Assembly (NCBI RefSeq): GCF_022682495.2
Contig: NC_071392.1
Coordinates: 74,298,097 to 74,362,096 of the forward strand
Origin: Desmodus rotundus
Lineage: Eukaryota > Chordata > Mammalia > Chiroptera > Phyllostomidae
Reading direction: 5' to 3'
Length of the DNA: 64,000 nucleotides
Both the position numbers and the translations under genes were made by a program. Of the stretch, positions 36,301 to 48,904 are shown in pieces. The notes under the pieces are model-generated. The model was not told the DNA's origin, made no database searches, and worked only from the letters and a program-made list of their open reading frames with translations. The first letter of the stretch is position 1; the number at the start of each line of letters is the position of its first letter.

Positions 36301-38387
36301 AGAATTTTGACAAGGAAAGAACACCACTTCCTTACCCCCTTACTCCTGACTCAGAGAGAGGCAGAAAGTCAAATGTATAATGTAGGAAATTTCTTTTAAA
36401 AGATGAATTTGTACTAGTATCTCTGGACTCCACAATTTTTTCCCCTTCTATTTAGGTTAGCCTTCCTTCTGTGGGGTATGAAATGATAATATGTACTTTA
36501 TCTGTGTTGGTGGTAGAATTTTTCTGGTTTACAAATGGCTCTGATGAGGTAAACCATTCTGGGTGCTTTGTTTGTTTTTTTTCCTTTTCTCTCTTTCTTT
36601 AAATTAAATGGGTGCTTTGTTGATGTTATGAGATCAGTTCAAAGAATTAGACAATATGAATAAACAAATGTATTTGAAGTGGTGTTGGTGTTTCATTTCT
36701 GTGGCAGCATTTTTTTTTTCAGTGTCTAGTCAGTCTCCTCCCCTCTCTTGTTGAAAAGAGCAAAAGCCTACCTAGACTTCAGGTTATAAGCATTCAGACT
36801 TGGTTCAAAAGAAGCATTCTTAGCTTCTCTACGTGGCTTTACAGGTTCTGCCCTGGCTCTGGGTATGTGAGACCTTTTGTGTGTAACAGCCCATAAGCCA
36901 GGACAGCATAGAGGCATGCATTGTTTAGGATATCAGGTAAGGAGGGAAAGCCTGCGTTGCTGCACGGGCGCTGCCCATATCAATCAATCTGTCTGCACCA
37001 CCCCCTGTGTTTTACCTGATTATATATATGTGATTTGAGAGATGGGTTAGAATGGAAGTTATCCAAGTCAGACTAATTGTACTGGTTTAAAAAAAAGGAA
37101 TTGGCCAGGGGACCCTTGTGTTGTAGACTTCATTTGGCCTAGAGACTTTCTTTCTAGAGAGACTGGCCTCAGTGTCCTCATTTGTTTAAAAGATAATGAA
37201 TGGTGTGGGGCTCTTTGGGACCTACAGCAATATACCTGCTCTGGCAAACCCTTGGCTAGGGCAGGATTTGGAAAACGAGGAGTTGCCCTTGCAGTTTTCT
37301 AGGATTGTTATGAGCACATGACCCTGTTGCGTTCCCTGGTTCCTCAGCACCCTCTGGACACTGGCCTAGTCATGGGCAATTGGCTGTGCAAATAGCGTGT
37401 GTGCATTTGCAGACAGAGTTCTTAGTGTGGATGGGGCCTAGCGCTTTCCCAGCTGACTGCTCGCGGGAGCATTACCCAGTGTGCAGCTGTTGCCTGAATC
37501 ACAAGTAGGCGTCTGAGTGTAAGGCTGGTGCTTGCCCCACTCCCCCTTCTTTCTGTTTGCTGCTCTGTGAATATCTGATCTATGGGGCAGGATGTTGGCT
37601 GGGATCCAGCTAAGTCAGCCATATTGTTGGATATAGTATTTCAGCCTCTCCCCTTCTCATTTTCTCCTTCCTGTCAACACCCTAGGATAAAGTGCATTCC
37701 GGTAGGAATTGCACTGGCCATGCCGGTCTCCATATACATTGAAAGGATGATTTTAATGTGCTCTTTCCTTGCATTTCTAAATCTGGAGGCCGAGGAGATT
37801 TGGCTGGTGGGCAGAAGTTTGCTGACCCCCTGCTATAGGGCTTCTCTGTCTGACTTGGCCTTCTTTTCTTCTGTTGCTGTCTCAGGAGTGTCTCTTCAAA
37901 GACAGCTGGCTTAGCATTGATCAGGTGCTGTGGTTTTTTGCTTTTTCCCGAACTCTTGTTTGTGTGGCTTGGCAGCGTGGAGGCAAATATGGTATTGACC
38001 CAGTGATCTTAACTCACTCCCAGCTTTTTAAGGGACAAATAGCACCCCCCCTTTAGGGCTGCAGGAGTCCAAAGGTTCAGTGCTGCTCCTGGATAACAAA
38101 TTCCTGTCAAGCATCTTAACTCACAGTTTGGTGTAGAAGAGACTGGGTTCAGGATAATGTGTTTTAAGTTCTTCTTGGAGTACTTTGTGCATTTGGGAGC
38201 GTAATCTGAGTGGGAATTTTTACTAATGGCCATAATGATAATAGAAAACAATGAACATGAACCTCTCCAAGAGCAGAGGTGGTGCATGACAAGCTCGCTG
38301 GAGCCTTGGGTGTTGTTTGTAAGCGTGTTAGGCATCACATTGAGATGCTGATTTTTCTTAAACTGATTTTTTTTTTAATTGAAAAAC
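30371..38387. other. Downstream SND1 intron, 8 kb largely repeat-free
   Basis: I recognise no young repeat, exon or RNA gene. Segments near 30650-30760 and 35290-35420 have the character of very old repeats but cannot be assigned. A hAT-like terminus ('gaagtttgctgacccc') ends near 37835. The 164-codon minus-strand frame at 34527-35021 has no domain motif and is taken as chance. Confidence 0.45.
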
Positions 38388-38470
38388 GCCCTGCCTGGCT
38401 AATTAATTTGGTCAGAACATCGACCTGATAATGCCAAGGTTACTGGTTCGATCCTGATCCGTCCTCAGGG
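38388..38470 (+). repeat. tRNA-derived SINE head, fragment
   Basis: GCCCTGCCTGGCTAATTAA is followed about 50 bp later by a B-box-like TGGTTCGATCC, matching the head of the bat SINEs. The usual 'cagggcacatg' body and A-rich tail are missing or highly diverged. Confidence 0.65.
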
Positions 38471-41014
38471 AAGGACTCTGTAAACCACTTGGCCAAGTCT
38501 TACAGTGAGCTGGGAGATTATTATCCCCTCACAGAGAGAGACATACAGTATTTTGGAACATCACCACAGACTTGATGGCTGGCCGGATTTATCCAGCCCC
38601 AAGGGGGGAACCCATAAAAGTTGAAAGCTACTTTTGGCCTACAAAAATTTCACTGGTCTGTTGGATTAGTAACCATAAGCATTAAAATACTAAGGACCTC
38701 TAGTATTTTAAGTTGTAGGTCTTCATGAACATTTTCACTTTTTCCAAAAGCTTAACTTTTTTAGACCTGAATAAATCCCCTTGGGTCCATGAACTTGTTC
38801 TGATTTGCATAGGTATACTTAGCTCCAGGGCCAAGTTGTAGGGGTGATTTCTGTAACCTACAAAAAAAAAATTGGAATATGGTCTCCCATCTGCCACCAA
38901 TTTGTATTTTGGGTAAATGATGCCAAGAAATATGTTTTGTAACTGACATCTACTTCCTGTTACCTGAAATAACTGAGTAGATCTGTGCAAACTTAATTCA
39001 GTGCAGTATTGCTTATAGTGGGTAGCCTGGAGCCCAAGAAGAGTTTTCCCCAGCCAGTGGAGTGACGGACTAAATGCCTACCTCTGTGCAGTTGTAGTCT
39101 GGAGGCCTCTGTTTGAGGCTGAACCAAAAGGAAATCCTGCTGTTCAGGAAGGGCTCATTGTTCCTCCCCCTTCCCCCCCATCTTTGATGGAGAAGAATAA
39201 CATTTGGTGGTTTCATTTGAGCCAGGTGCTGATGTTAAGATCCACTGACCACATCTTTTACCCTTGCTAGGCCATCTGAGGACCAGGAAAAAAAGTTCAA
39301 TCTGTCTTTTTAAGAGACTTCTTGAAATACAGTCCTGTTGATGCCGGGCAGCCAGAGGCACTTTGTATCTGGGAGTGAAATATAAAATCTTTCTTGGTGC
39401 TGGTGAACAGTGAGATGTATGCTGCGTTGTTGTGTTTGTGTCCTTCAGAGTGTGCATCAAGCGGCTGCAAACGCTGCTGTCATTTGATGTGGTGGCTCTG
39501 TCTGAAAGCGGAAGCTGCTGATTTCAGACTGGCTCCCTGTAGGATAATGAATTGTCATGCCTCTGCTGATTTTCTAACAAGTTTGTACAACGTGTAACAC
39601 AAGCTGACAAGACAAACAATTTTATTAATTTAAGCCTGCTGCTAATGGGATTGCAGTGTGGTATGAATGTAGGAGTATTCTACAAAAATACAGGCGTAGG
39701 CTACCCCACAAAGACTTGTATTCTGGGTTTGGTAATACGAATAGGTTATTTTTCAAGACACAGTATTTGGTATTTCCATTTGTCTTATATTTATTTGGAT
39801 TTGAATTGAAAAATTCTTTGGAATGTTCAGGGATTTATGAATCTCAAATGAAATGAGCCATTGCATCAGCCTTTGAAGTATTTGGTTTTTACAAACCAAT
39901 TACAACTAAAGGAGCTTTTGTTTTAAATCTGTCTAGAGTTCCGTCTTCCATTGGGAGAGTGCTGGAGCCTATGAAGAGATGGATTATATTTTTATAGCCT
40001 CTGATCTGCAGTATTTTAGTTTTAAATTCTCATGTTCTCATATATGAAATTGACAATCTGAGAGTTGAATCTCGGGTTGTTGGCTAGAATTGATTAACTG
40101 TGTTTATGAGAAGAATTCATCACCCAAGAGAAACTAGGTTAATCCAGGTAGATAAGAAAGAGGTTTCCTATGAACTCCGAGTAATCTGATTCCAGGTTCT
40201 GAGAGAGGTGTTTCCAGCATGGAAAATGATCCAGCATGAGGACCAGGGAGTTTGAGAATCCACAAGAGTGCATAAATGTTGGGATAATTTCAGTGAGAGT
40301 CGTTGTATTTCAGAGCTTCAGAGATAGTAACAATGGGCTTCTTCTTTCAGGACATTGGGTAAGGATCGTAGCAGTGTAGCAGGCTCTTGTCACTTGTGTA
40401 GCCACTAACATGCAGGCTTTTAGATAGTGCTGGCTATAAACTGTGCCAAGTTAATGTAGCAGACAATCAAGAATGTAGGGCACTGGCATTAAAAAAGTCA
40501 CTTAAAAAATCTTAGTAAATCTAAAACAGCAAGTGATTGAGGCCTTAGTAGTGTCAACTTTGTATGTCGTGTTTTGGGATCATTTACTGTTTTCACGCCC
40601 ACAATTGTGATGTCGCTGCCTGGTAGCCCTCCTTTGCTCTCCCCCGGCCCCTCCCTCACAACGTCTGCTTTAGTAGCAGCTTATATACTTCAGACCTGTG
40701 TGTTGTTTTAAAGCAGATTGGGGGGTGGGATGTGTGACTGCAGGTAAGTTCCATAAGCGCATTTTGTATAATTAAAAAAACAATCATAAACTAGAGAATA
40801 GTTGTTGGTGTGGGTTCCGTTTTGTCTTCATTTATCTTTTAAGAAGTAGAATTGCCAGCTGCTACCAGAAATAACAATATATTTACATAGTGATACAAAT
40901 TTCAAGTAGTTTCCAGATTATACTCCCAACACTAATAAAAGTTATTCTTCATTTAAACGTAAATGGTATTGCTCTCCTTATCTTTGCCATTTCCCGAAAG
41001 CTTTTTTTAGAGAA
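38471..41014. other. Downstream SND1 intron, unique, with a possible conserved block
   Basis: No known repeat or exon. The block 39400-39680 is unique and contains 'acaaacaattttattaatttaag' and 'ctgctaatgggattg', the sort of homeodomain/FOX/SOX-rich sequence seen in developmental enhancers. This is inference only. Confidence 0.45.
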
Positions 41015-41575
41015 ACTTTTTTTATTGAGGTTAAACATCCAGTCATGTGTATAAGGTACGATAATCTTACGTATACACCGTGATGAATTTTTAGGTATGT
41101 ATATGCCCATTATCTGCCACCCAGATTGACATAGAGTATTTTAGCATCCTACAAGGTACCCAGTCCCAGACAGTATTTTTTTTTTAATACCTTGAGGTAA
41201 CCACTATTGTGATATCTATCATCATTGATTAGTTGTGCCTATTCTTGAGCTTCATTCATGGAATCACACATCAGGTACCCATTTGTGTCTGGCTTTTTCA
41301 CGCTACATTATGCCTGTGAGATGTATCCATGCTGTTCTGTGTATCGGTAGTGGTTCTTCTGTGTGTGGTGTTCCATTGCATAAATAAACTGCACTTTGTT
41401 TATTCATTCTCTTCAATGGACGCCTCGATTTTTTCTGCCTTGGGTCTATTACGATAAAGATGCCAACACACATTTTTGTATATGTCTTTTGGTGGACACG
41501 CACATGTTTTTCCCCTGGAAGAAATAGTGTACCAATGAATGGTGGTGTTTGGATCATAGGGCAGACGAATGTGGA
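41015..41575 (-). repeat. Old L1 3' region, antisense
   Basis: The + strand follows the reverse complement of an L1M 3' untranslated region: 'tttattgaggttaaacatccag', 'catcattgattagttgtgcctattcttgagcttcattcatggaatcacaca', 'ttcattctcttcaatggacgcc', 'ccaacacacatttttgtatatgtcttttggtgg'. Heavily diverged; the limits are good to about 20 bp. Confidence 0.75.
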
Positions 41576-41933
41576 TGGATTTGAGCTTTTTTGACTTTAC
41601 AATTTTATTAATCTGTCCTTATTTATTACTTGAAAGACCTGATGATGAATGGGAAAGAAGTAGCCATTAAAGGATTTGGTAGTTTGTGTCTGAAACCAGC
41701 CTGCCACTAGTTCTGAGACATTAAGAGACATTAAATATAACTAGATTTAAAGCTGTGTTTGATTTGTGAAATTGGCGTTATAATGATGACTTCTCTTGGT
41801 TGTTGTGTGGTAAATTAGGTTGAATAAAATAGTATATAGGAGACATTTAACAAACATTCCTTTTTCTTTCTACTTTTTAGAGAAATCTGATCACCTGGTC
41901 ATAGCTAAAATGGGGAAATATGTTAGACTTTAA
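41576..41933. other. Downstream SND1 intron, unique
   Basis: Short AT-rich gap between the old L1 and HAL1-like copy 2; nothing recognised. Confidence 0.5.
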
Positions 41934-41946
41934 CACTGTTAGTTTT

Positions 41947-44500
41947 TTTAAATTATATTTTATTGATTATGCTATTATAGTTGCCCCAATTTTACCCCCT
42001 TTGCCCTCCTCCATCCGGCACCTTCAACTCCCTCAGGCAATCCCCCCACCTTTGTTTATGTCCATTGGTCATGAGTTTAAGTTCTTTGGTTACTCCATTT
42101 TCTATACTGTATTAGACACCCAGATGACTATTCTGTAACTACCTGTTTGCACTTCTTATCCCCTCACCTCTTCACCCATCCCCCGAAGGCCCTCCCATCT
42201 GGCAACCATCAAAATGCTGTCTATATCCATGATTCTGTCTGTTCTTGTTTGCTTAGTTTGTTTTTTAGATTCAATTGTTGGTATGTATTTATTGTCATTT
42301 TATTGTTCATAGTTTCAACAACTTCTTAAATAAGTCCCTTTAACATTTCATATAATAATGGCTTGGTGAAGATGACCTCCTTTAGTTTCTTCTTGTCTGG
42401 GAAGCTGTTTATCTGCCCTTCAATTCTAAATGATAGCTTTGCTGGGTAGAATAATCTTGGCTGTAGGTCCCTGCTTTTCATGACTTTGAATATGCCTTGC
42501 CAATCCCTTCTAGCCTGCAAAGTGTCTTTTGAGAAATCAGCTGACAGTTATGGGAACTTCCCTGTGGATAACTGCCTGCTTTTTTCTTGCTGCTTTTAAG
42601 ATTCTCTCTTTATCTTGAAACTTTGGCATTTTAATTATGATATGTCTTAGAGTGGGCCTCTTTGCATCTATCTTGTTTGAGATTCTCTGTACTTCCTGGA
42701 CTTGCATGTCTATTTCCTTCACCAAATTATGGAAGTTCTTTCATTATTTTTTCAAATAGATTTCCAATTTCTTGTTCTTTCTCTTCTCCTTCTGGCACCC
42801 CTATGATGTGAATGTTGGACCTCTTGAAGTTGGCCCAGAGGCTGCTTATACTATCCTCATTTTTTTAGATTCTTTTTTCTTCCTGTTGTTCTGATTGGTT
42901 GTTTTCTTCTTCCTTATGTTCCAATTCATTGATTTGATTCTTGACTTCATCCACTGCACTGTTGTTTCCCTGTAAATTGTTCTTTCAATGAGTGTATCCT
43001 TTGTTTCCGACTAGATCTTTTTTATGCTGCTGAGGTCCTCACTAAGTTCCTTGAGCGTCTTTATAAACCACTGTGTTGAACTCTGCACCTGATTGATTGT
43101 TTAGCTCTTTTTCTGGAATTTTGATCTGCTCTTTCATTTGGACCATGTTTCTTTGTCTCCTCATTTTGGCAGCCTCCCTGTGTTTGTTTTTATGTACTAG
43201 GTAGAGCTGCTATGACTCCCTGTTTTGGTAGCCTGGCCAAATGTAGTAGGTGTCCTTCAGTGTCCAGTGACACACAACCTACCCTATTCCCCAAGCTGGG
43301 TACTAGGTGTGTGCCCTCTCTGTGGGCTGAGTACACCCTCTTGTAGTTGAGCCTTGGGTGCTGTTGGCATGTCAATGGGAGGGATGTGCCCAGGCCAGTC
43401 AGCTGCAAAGGTTGGCTGTGACCACTGACCACCAACCTCTGCCGTCCGTAGATGATCAGCTGTGGAGGGGGAGAGTGGTGGTGCCCTGATGTGGTCTGTT
43501 GCTGTCCACTGGGTGTGCAAGCTCTGTGGTTTCTTGGGTAGCACAGGCCAAATTTAGCCCCCACCTGTATTCTGCTTGGGACCACCCTGCCTGAGCTATA
43601 AAGCAATCTGAAATGGCTGTTATTTCGGCTGGGCTTGGAGGTGCCCAGGCAAAGCCAACCTATAAACCTAGGCTGATGCCACTTAGCAAGAGGTATGGGG
43701 ACTGGGAGCTCACTGAGGCGGGCTGCTGCTTGTTTGATAGGATTTAGGAAGTTGTGAAGCCTGAGCCAAGACCAGTCATTCATATGGAAAAGCCAGTGTT
43801 AATCGCTTGGGTAGTCCCATTTGGGTGGGAGCCTCAGTGGATCTCCAGGGCAGGGGCAAACAGTGTTAGCTAGGTTGATGGAGTCTCACATAAGGCACCC
43901 TGCATGTCCACTCTGTTTGGGGAAGGGCTCAGAAAAGGAAAAGTGGTCTCTCCCTCCCTTTCTGTCTGGGAGAAGGCTGTCCCCTAGCTCTCGCCTTGGT
44001 TCCAGACATTTCAGTTCCTCCCTGTATGCTGTGGTACCTTTCAAGCTGATACTTTGGTGCTGGAACTCAGAGGGAGTGAGTCTGAGTAAGTCTGTGTCGG
44101 GTTCATTAAGGGGAACTGCTTGGGACTTAAGAGTTTCTTCCACCATTTCAATCACTGCCAGTTTATAGCCAGAAGTTGTGGGGACTTATCCTCCTGGCAA
44201 TGTAACCCTGGGCTGGAGGTTATGGTGTGGAGCTGAGACTCCTCACTCCCAAGATAGCCCTCCTGAATTTTTATCCACCACATGTGGATGCGAGACCAGC
44301 CAGTTCTGCCTCTCTGCCCCACCTACCAATCTGGATGGATGTGATTTCTTTAATTCCATAGGTGTCAGACTTCCATTCAGCTCGATTTCTGATGTTTCTC
44401 AGTGATGATTGTTCTATAGTTCAGTCGTAATTTTGATGTGGCTGTGCAAGGAGGCGAGCCATGTTTGTTGATGCCTCCATTTTGACCGGAAGTCCCCCGG
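41947..44500 (-). mobile_element. HAL1-like (ORF2-less L1) element, copy 2
   Basis: About 2.55 kb, flanked by a 13-bp target-site duplication with one mismatch: CACTGTTAGTTTT (41934-41946) and CACTGTTAATTTT (44501-44513). In element orientation it runs 5' end (CAAAATGGAGGCATC-like), 5' untranslated region of about 1.3 kb, ORF1 remnant, and a 3' untranslated region of about 0.4 kb ending near AATAAAATATAATTTAAA. As in copy 1, ORF1 passes straight into the 3' region and no endonuclease or reverse-transcriptase sequence lies between. Antisense to SND1. Confidence 0.88.
42337..43164 (-). pseudogene. L1 ORF1p remnant in HAL1-like copy 2
   Basis: Starts at the ATG ending at 43164 and runs to about 42337. 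Recognisable pieces include 'RHIIIKMPKFQDKERILKAAR' (near 42590-42660), 'LQARRDWQGIFKVMKSRDLQ' (near 42450-42520) and 'ITKPLLYEMLKGL' (42328-42370). These cover the RRM and C-terminal domain of the L1 ORF1 RNA chaperone. Unlike copy 3, the 'ERILKAAR...QARRDWQ' segment is present. Frameshifts between 42525 and 42540 and upstream stops disable it. Confidence 0.85.
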
Positions 44501-44513
44501 CACTGTTAATTTT

Positions 44514-44853
44514 AAACTTACCTAGCTTTGCCAAGTTCAGTCACCTATGTGTGCATACATGCTAATAAGAAAAATTGGTTAGAGGTTAATGTATAACTTT
44601 GTAAGAGTCTCAAAAGGCACCTGTCTTGTGTGTTTTGTCATTTTATCTTTTATTATTGAGGATCAAGTCTCAACAAAATCTTTTTAGCTTATTATCTCTA
44701 TATCCATTAGTTATTTGGAGTGCTAGCTTTTTGTCTAATAGTTTTCCCTTTCTTTAGTTACTTGTTTCTTCATACCTTCAAGCATTGAGAACTTACTATG
44801 TCTCTAGGCATTTACTAATTGCTGGTATTGTACAAGAATGGACCTGATGGACT
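44514..44853. other. Downstream SND1 intron, unique
   Basis: AT-rich sequence between HAL1-like copy 2 and the next SINE; nothing recognised. Confidence 0.5.
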
Positions 44854-44868
44854 AGAAACTGCATTATA

Positions 44869-45068
44869 GCCCTGGCTGGTGTACCTCAGTGAATTGAATT
44901 CTGGCCTGCAAACCAAAGGGTCACTGGTTCGACTGTCAGTTGGGGCACATGCCTGGGTTGTGGGCCAGGTTCCCAGTAGGGGGCACTCGAGAGGCAACCA
45001 CACAGTGATGTTTCTCTCCCTTTCTCCCTCTCTCTCTAAAAATAAATAAATAAAACATTTTTTAAAAA
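44869..45068 (+). repeat. VES-type SINE, young, with perfect target-site duplication
   Basis: Complete layout: head GCCCTGGCTGGTGTACCTCAG, B box GGTTCGACTGTC, 'ggggcacatgcctggg', 'cccagtagggggc', CT-rich block, AATAAATAAATAAAAC tail. Flanked by identical 15-bp AGAAACTGCATTATA at 44854-44868 and 45069-45083. The perfect duplication suggests a fairly recent insertion. Confidence 0.96.
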
Positions 45069-45083
45069 AGAAACTGCATTATA

Positions 45084-45829
45084 ATTGCAGACCATATTCT
45101 GAACAAATTTGTACGTCACTGGAATTTCTATTTATAGCACAATAATTTTTAGAGCACATTTAAAAAGTACAAAAAGATTTCAAAAATATATTTCAAGTGG
45201 TTTATTCCTCTCCAAATATACCTTAACTAGGACTTCTGGAAATCACCATTTTCATCGTATCTCCATATGGTTTTCTAGGTCACCTACCACTACCATCTTG
45301 GCCATCAAGTATAAGATTAGCATGTGGAAGAATTGTGAATATTTTGCCGCCCCTAATTATAATTCAGCTTCCCTTACTTCAACTAAGTTTAACTATCCCC
45401 AAGCCCAAATTTCTTTTTTTGTGAAGGGTGAAGATTTGGGGGAGTAAGATGCTTTTAACAGTTACATGTAAATTTCTTTATTAAAGCAAATCCCTAGACC
45501 TGAGAACTTCATAACTAGAGCTGTCTCTGGTGATCACTTGACCAGCTGTAGTTTTGTGGATTATTTTTCAATTTCAAGGTGGGAAAGCTGTGGCCACCAT
45601 CTCATCTGGTATATTTTGGGATAATTTATCTCCTTGATTAACTGAGAAAGTGTCAACTAAGGGAGGAAAGCTAAGCCAAAACAAACAAACCAAAAAATAA
45701 ATAAATAAAAAGCAACCAGAAACCCTTAACATGCCAAGGATAGAAGATTTACAGTGACATAGACATTTAAAATAAACAAGGTCACATTTAAACTGTTCTA
45801 TAGTACTCAACAGTCTCGTCTATTTTCTG
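45084..45829. other. Downstream SND1 intron, unique
   Basis: No exon or repeat family recognised. A short AAATAAATAAATAAA-like run is at about 45696-45710. Confidence 0.5.
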
Positions 45830-45840
45830 TAAGTCTTCAG

Positions 45841-46042
45841 TCTTTTTTTCAAGATTTTACTTATTTATAGAGAGAGGGGAAGGGAAGGAGAAAGAGAGGG
45901 AGAGAAATCCATTGGTTGCCTCCTGTGGACCCCTACCCAGGAACCTGACCTGCAACCCAGGCATGTGCCCTGACCAGGAATCAACTGGCAACATTTTGGT
46001 TTGTGGGACGACGCCCTGCCCCTGAGCTGCACTAGTCAGGGC
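45841..46042 (-). repeat. VES-type SINE with target-site duplication
   Basis: Reversed tail 'caagattttacttatttatagagagagg', 'aacctgacctgcaacccaggcatgtgccctgaccagg', head end 'ctgcactagtcagggc'. Flanked by TAAGTCTTCAG at 45830-45840 and 46043-46053 (11 bp, identical). Confidence 0.92.
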
Positions 46043-46464
46043 TAAGTCTTCAGCTTTGATAACCTGAAAGTTCTAGTTTTGATTGTATTTCTTTATCCAC
46101 ACCAAAAAGCTAGCATCTATCTGGTCTTACTGGTCATTTGATCTCATTCTTAACATCCATTTTCCTTGAAAACTTAAATTTTGCTTCATCTTTACTCATA
46201 TATGTTCAAAGCCCTTGTGTCTTTTTATATGGTCCTGTTTCAGTTTTTCCTTGAAGGCACACTTCTTGTATAGCATGTGTATTTGGTATACTATTTTTCA
46301 AAGGTTTGTACCTCAAGACATTGTTGTTCAAAACTGCTGGCTGGTATTGAGCATCCACAAGAATTGTGTTCCAGAAATTAATTGATTTAAGATTAAATTG
46401 TAGGTCTCTGCTGTTGATGCTCAGGTATATCTGGGACTCTCATTTGTAATTATTCTTGTATTAT

Positions 46465-46600
46465 GGTGGAAAGAGCTGTAGTGTGAGATTTAGATTCTCT
46501 CCTTTGATTTTCTGATTACTTGTTTTTCAGTCACGGGTGAAAACTCTGACCTCACAGAGCTTGGTTTCATTATCTGTAAATGGAAGGGTTTGGACTAGAT
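46465..46600 (+). repeat. MIR SINE fragment
   Basis: 'ggaaagagctgtagtgtgagatttagattc' and 'acctcacagagcttggtttcattatctgtaaatgg' follow MIR order on the + strand (tRNA-derived part, then 'cctcagtttcctcatctgtaaaatgg'). Diverged, as expected for an old mammalian-wide element. Confidence 0.55.
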
Positions 46601-46635
46601 TGGGAAGAGCACAGAAATGTCCTCAGGGGTCAGGT

Positions 46636-47036
46636 TGGAAACTGTATTGTGTTACAATGGCAGCCCTAGCAAACTAGCACAGACTAAATGGCTTAAACAA
46701 CAGAAATTTATTTTCTCACAGTTCTGGAGGCTGGCTAGAAGTCCAAGATCAAGGTGGTATTATTGGCTTTGGTTTCTTCTCAGGCCTCACTCCTTGGTTT
46801 GCAAGTCACTGCTGTCTGATTCCTCTTCACATGGTCATCTTTCTGTACATGTGTGACCATGGTGTATTTCTAACCTCCTCTTTTTATAAGGACATCTTAC
46901 CAAGCAGATGAGGGCCCCCTCAGCTGTCTTCATTTTAATTTAATCACTTCTTTAGAAAGGTCCTGTCTCCGAATATAGTCACATTCGGAGGTTCAACATA
47001 TGAATTTGGGGAGACACAGATGAGTGCATAATAGGA
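46636..47036 (-). mobile_element. MLT1-type (ERVL-MaLR) LTR, antisense
   Basis: The + strand is the reverse complement of a MaLR LTR: 'ggcttaaacaacagaaatttattttctcacagttctggaggctgg...aagtccaagatcaagg' at about 46690-46756, 'ctttttataaggaca' near 46880-46893, and 'caacatatgaatttggggagacacag' at about 46996-47021. A solo LTR with no internal region. The second copy at 62000-62447 is in the opposite orientation. Confidence 0.85.
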
Positions 47037-47404
47037 ACCTAAATGTATCAAGCAGCTTGGTCTGGCAGAGAAAACTTAGCCTTGGGCTTTATGTCCCCAG
47101 CTGTGACTGAGCCCCAAGTTAGGCTTGACACATGGTCCTGACTCTCCTCTGAAAAAGGCTTGGCACTCTTAACTACGTTTAAAGTTGAACTCGTATTTCT
47201 TTCATGTTTATAAATTTCTCTTCATCTTATTTTCAAATAATAATTGTGAAAGAAATTAGATCTGTAGTGACATCCTAACCTCTGCTGTTGGGTCCAAGCA
47301 GACAAACCGGCTAAAAGACGTGGTGGCTTCCTAATTGGTGTGGAACCTTTATCACAGTAGTCACCTTCTTAAGACTGTATTTAAGACAAGGATTTAAAGG
47401 ATGA
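47037..47404. other. Downstream SND1 intron, unique
   Basis: Nothing recognised. Confidence 0.5.
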
Positions 47405-47640
47405 TCCAGGCTTTGTACCTGAAGATATTCACTGTAGCACAATCTCAGAAAAAGTAGAGACAGTCTGAATAGCCAGAAGGCAGGGCTAGGTTACATAAAT
47501 TCTGGAATATCCATGGTTCATTAAAATTATTTAAAATTATATTAATACTTTTAGTACAGTGTAGAAGTATTTAGTACAGTTTGAAATTTTGTGTATAATT
47601 ATGCATTGCAATTTTGTATCTATCAAAATTAAAAAGATTA
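47405..47640 (+). repeat. Old L1 (L1M-type) 3' fragment
   Basis: 'gaagatattcactgtagcacaatctcagaaaaagtagagacagtctgaatagccagaag' and 'ctaggttacataaattctggaatatccatggttcattaaaat' follow the sense order of a common L1M 3' region. Very diverged and interrupted; family level only. Confidence 0.5.
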
Positions 47641-47994
47641 TATGTCTACTGGGGTGATTATTTAGGTTACAGTGTTATGTGAACAAAATGTCAAAGGTCA
47701 TTCTATTTGTACTACAATTATAATTGTACAAAACACGAACATAGAGTAGGACCGAAAGGGAACTGTTTTTAGAGCAGGGTTAAACAACTGTGTTTGGATA
47801 AACAGTGGAGTGAATTTTTCCATTTTCACTTCCCTTTCGTGTTTTGTTTTGTTTTTACTGGATCTGTCTATGTCCATAACTCTTCTATTTAAAAAGGTAA
47901 CTTTTGATGAGAAACCTTCACTTTAAAGCTCTCCTTCATTGAACCTCTCTTACACTATCAGTAACTGTGGTTTGTGTCTTGAGTTCCTCTAAAA

Positions 47995-48440
47995 TAGTGG
48001 TTCTCAAACTTTTTGGTTTGAGGACTCCTGCATATTACTAAAAATTATTGAGGACCCAAAGAGCGTTGGTTAATGTGGAATAATTATATCTATTGGTACA
48101 TACTGTCTTAGAAATAAAACTGAAACATTGTCACATATTTAATTTAAAAAAAATAACAAGCCTGCTATGTTAATAGAAATAAGATTTTATGAAAAATAAC
48201 TTTTCCAAAACAACTGAGTGACATTGCTCTTTTTTTCTTTTTTTGGCAACTCTCTTGGATGTATGTGGCTTAGTAGAAGACAGCTGGAATCTTATATCTG
48301 CTTCTGCATTTTGAGTGTTCCATGTTACATTGGTCGAAAAATTGGAAGAAATTTTAGTCTCGCACATATAAGTAGTTAGAGAGGGAGGAAGAGAGAGGCG
48401 CAGCGGTTTTTGGCCTACATTTTGAGGGCTGCTGCTGTAA
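47995..48440. mobile_element. hAT-Charlie DNA transposon fragment
   Basis: Starts with TAGTGGTTCTCAAACTTTTT (TIR type CAGTGGTTCTCAA) and continues 'aaaattattgaggacccaaagag', 'ttagtagaagacagctgg', 'atatctgcttctgcatt'. These are in the order of a Charlie/MER1 element as remembered. The 3' TIR is absent and all frames are closed. Confidence 0.75.
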
Positions 48441-48904
48441 AACAACAGCACTTCCTGTGTGGCTTTGTGAATCTCACTGAATGCAGTACTCAGTGAGTAC
48501 TCTTGGACCCTCTAGAAATACTGACTGGAGGTATGTGTAGGTACAGATCGTGGGCGGTACTGTTGATAAAGAAAAGGTACCATCTATAAATCAATATCTC
48601 CTGACAGTCCACTTATTTTGTTCTCTTACAGTTGAGACTTAGATGAAAGTGCTAGCCTGAAAGGGTAAATGTGCTCTCTTTAAACTTAGGCAAGATAAGA
48701 AATCTCTGGAATTTTTAGCCTACCCCTATAATCAGAGAACAGAATTATTGCATCTAGAATTTTGTATCTTGTGAGTCTCTTGTTTAATACCTAATGTGAG
48801 TGGTTTCTCTGAATATGTATTTGGTGCTCTGCCACCATAACGTGTTCAGGTGACAAAACTCCTAGAACTCATTATACATAAAAGTATTTAATGCTGTCAT
48901 TTTA

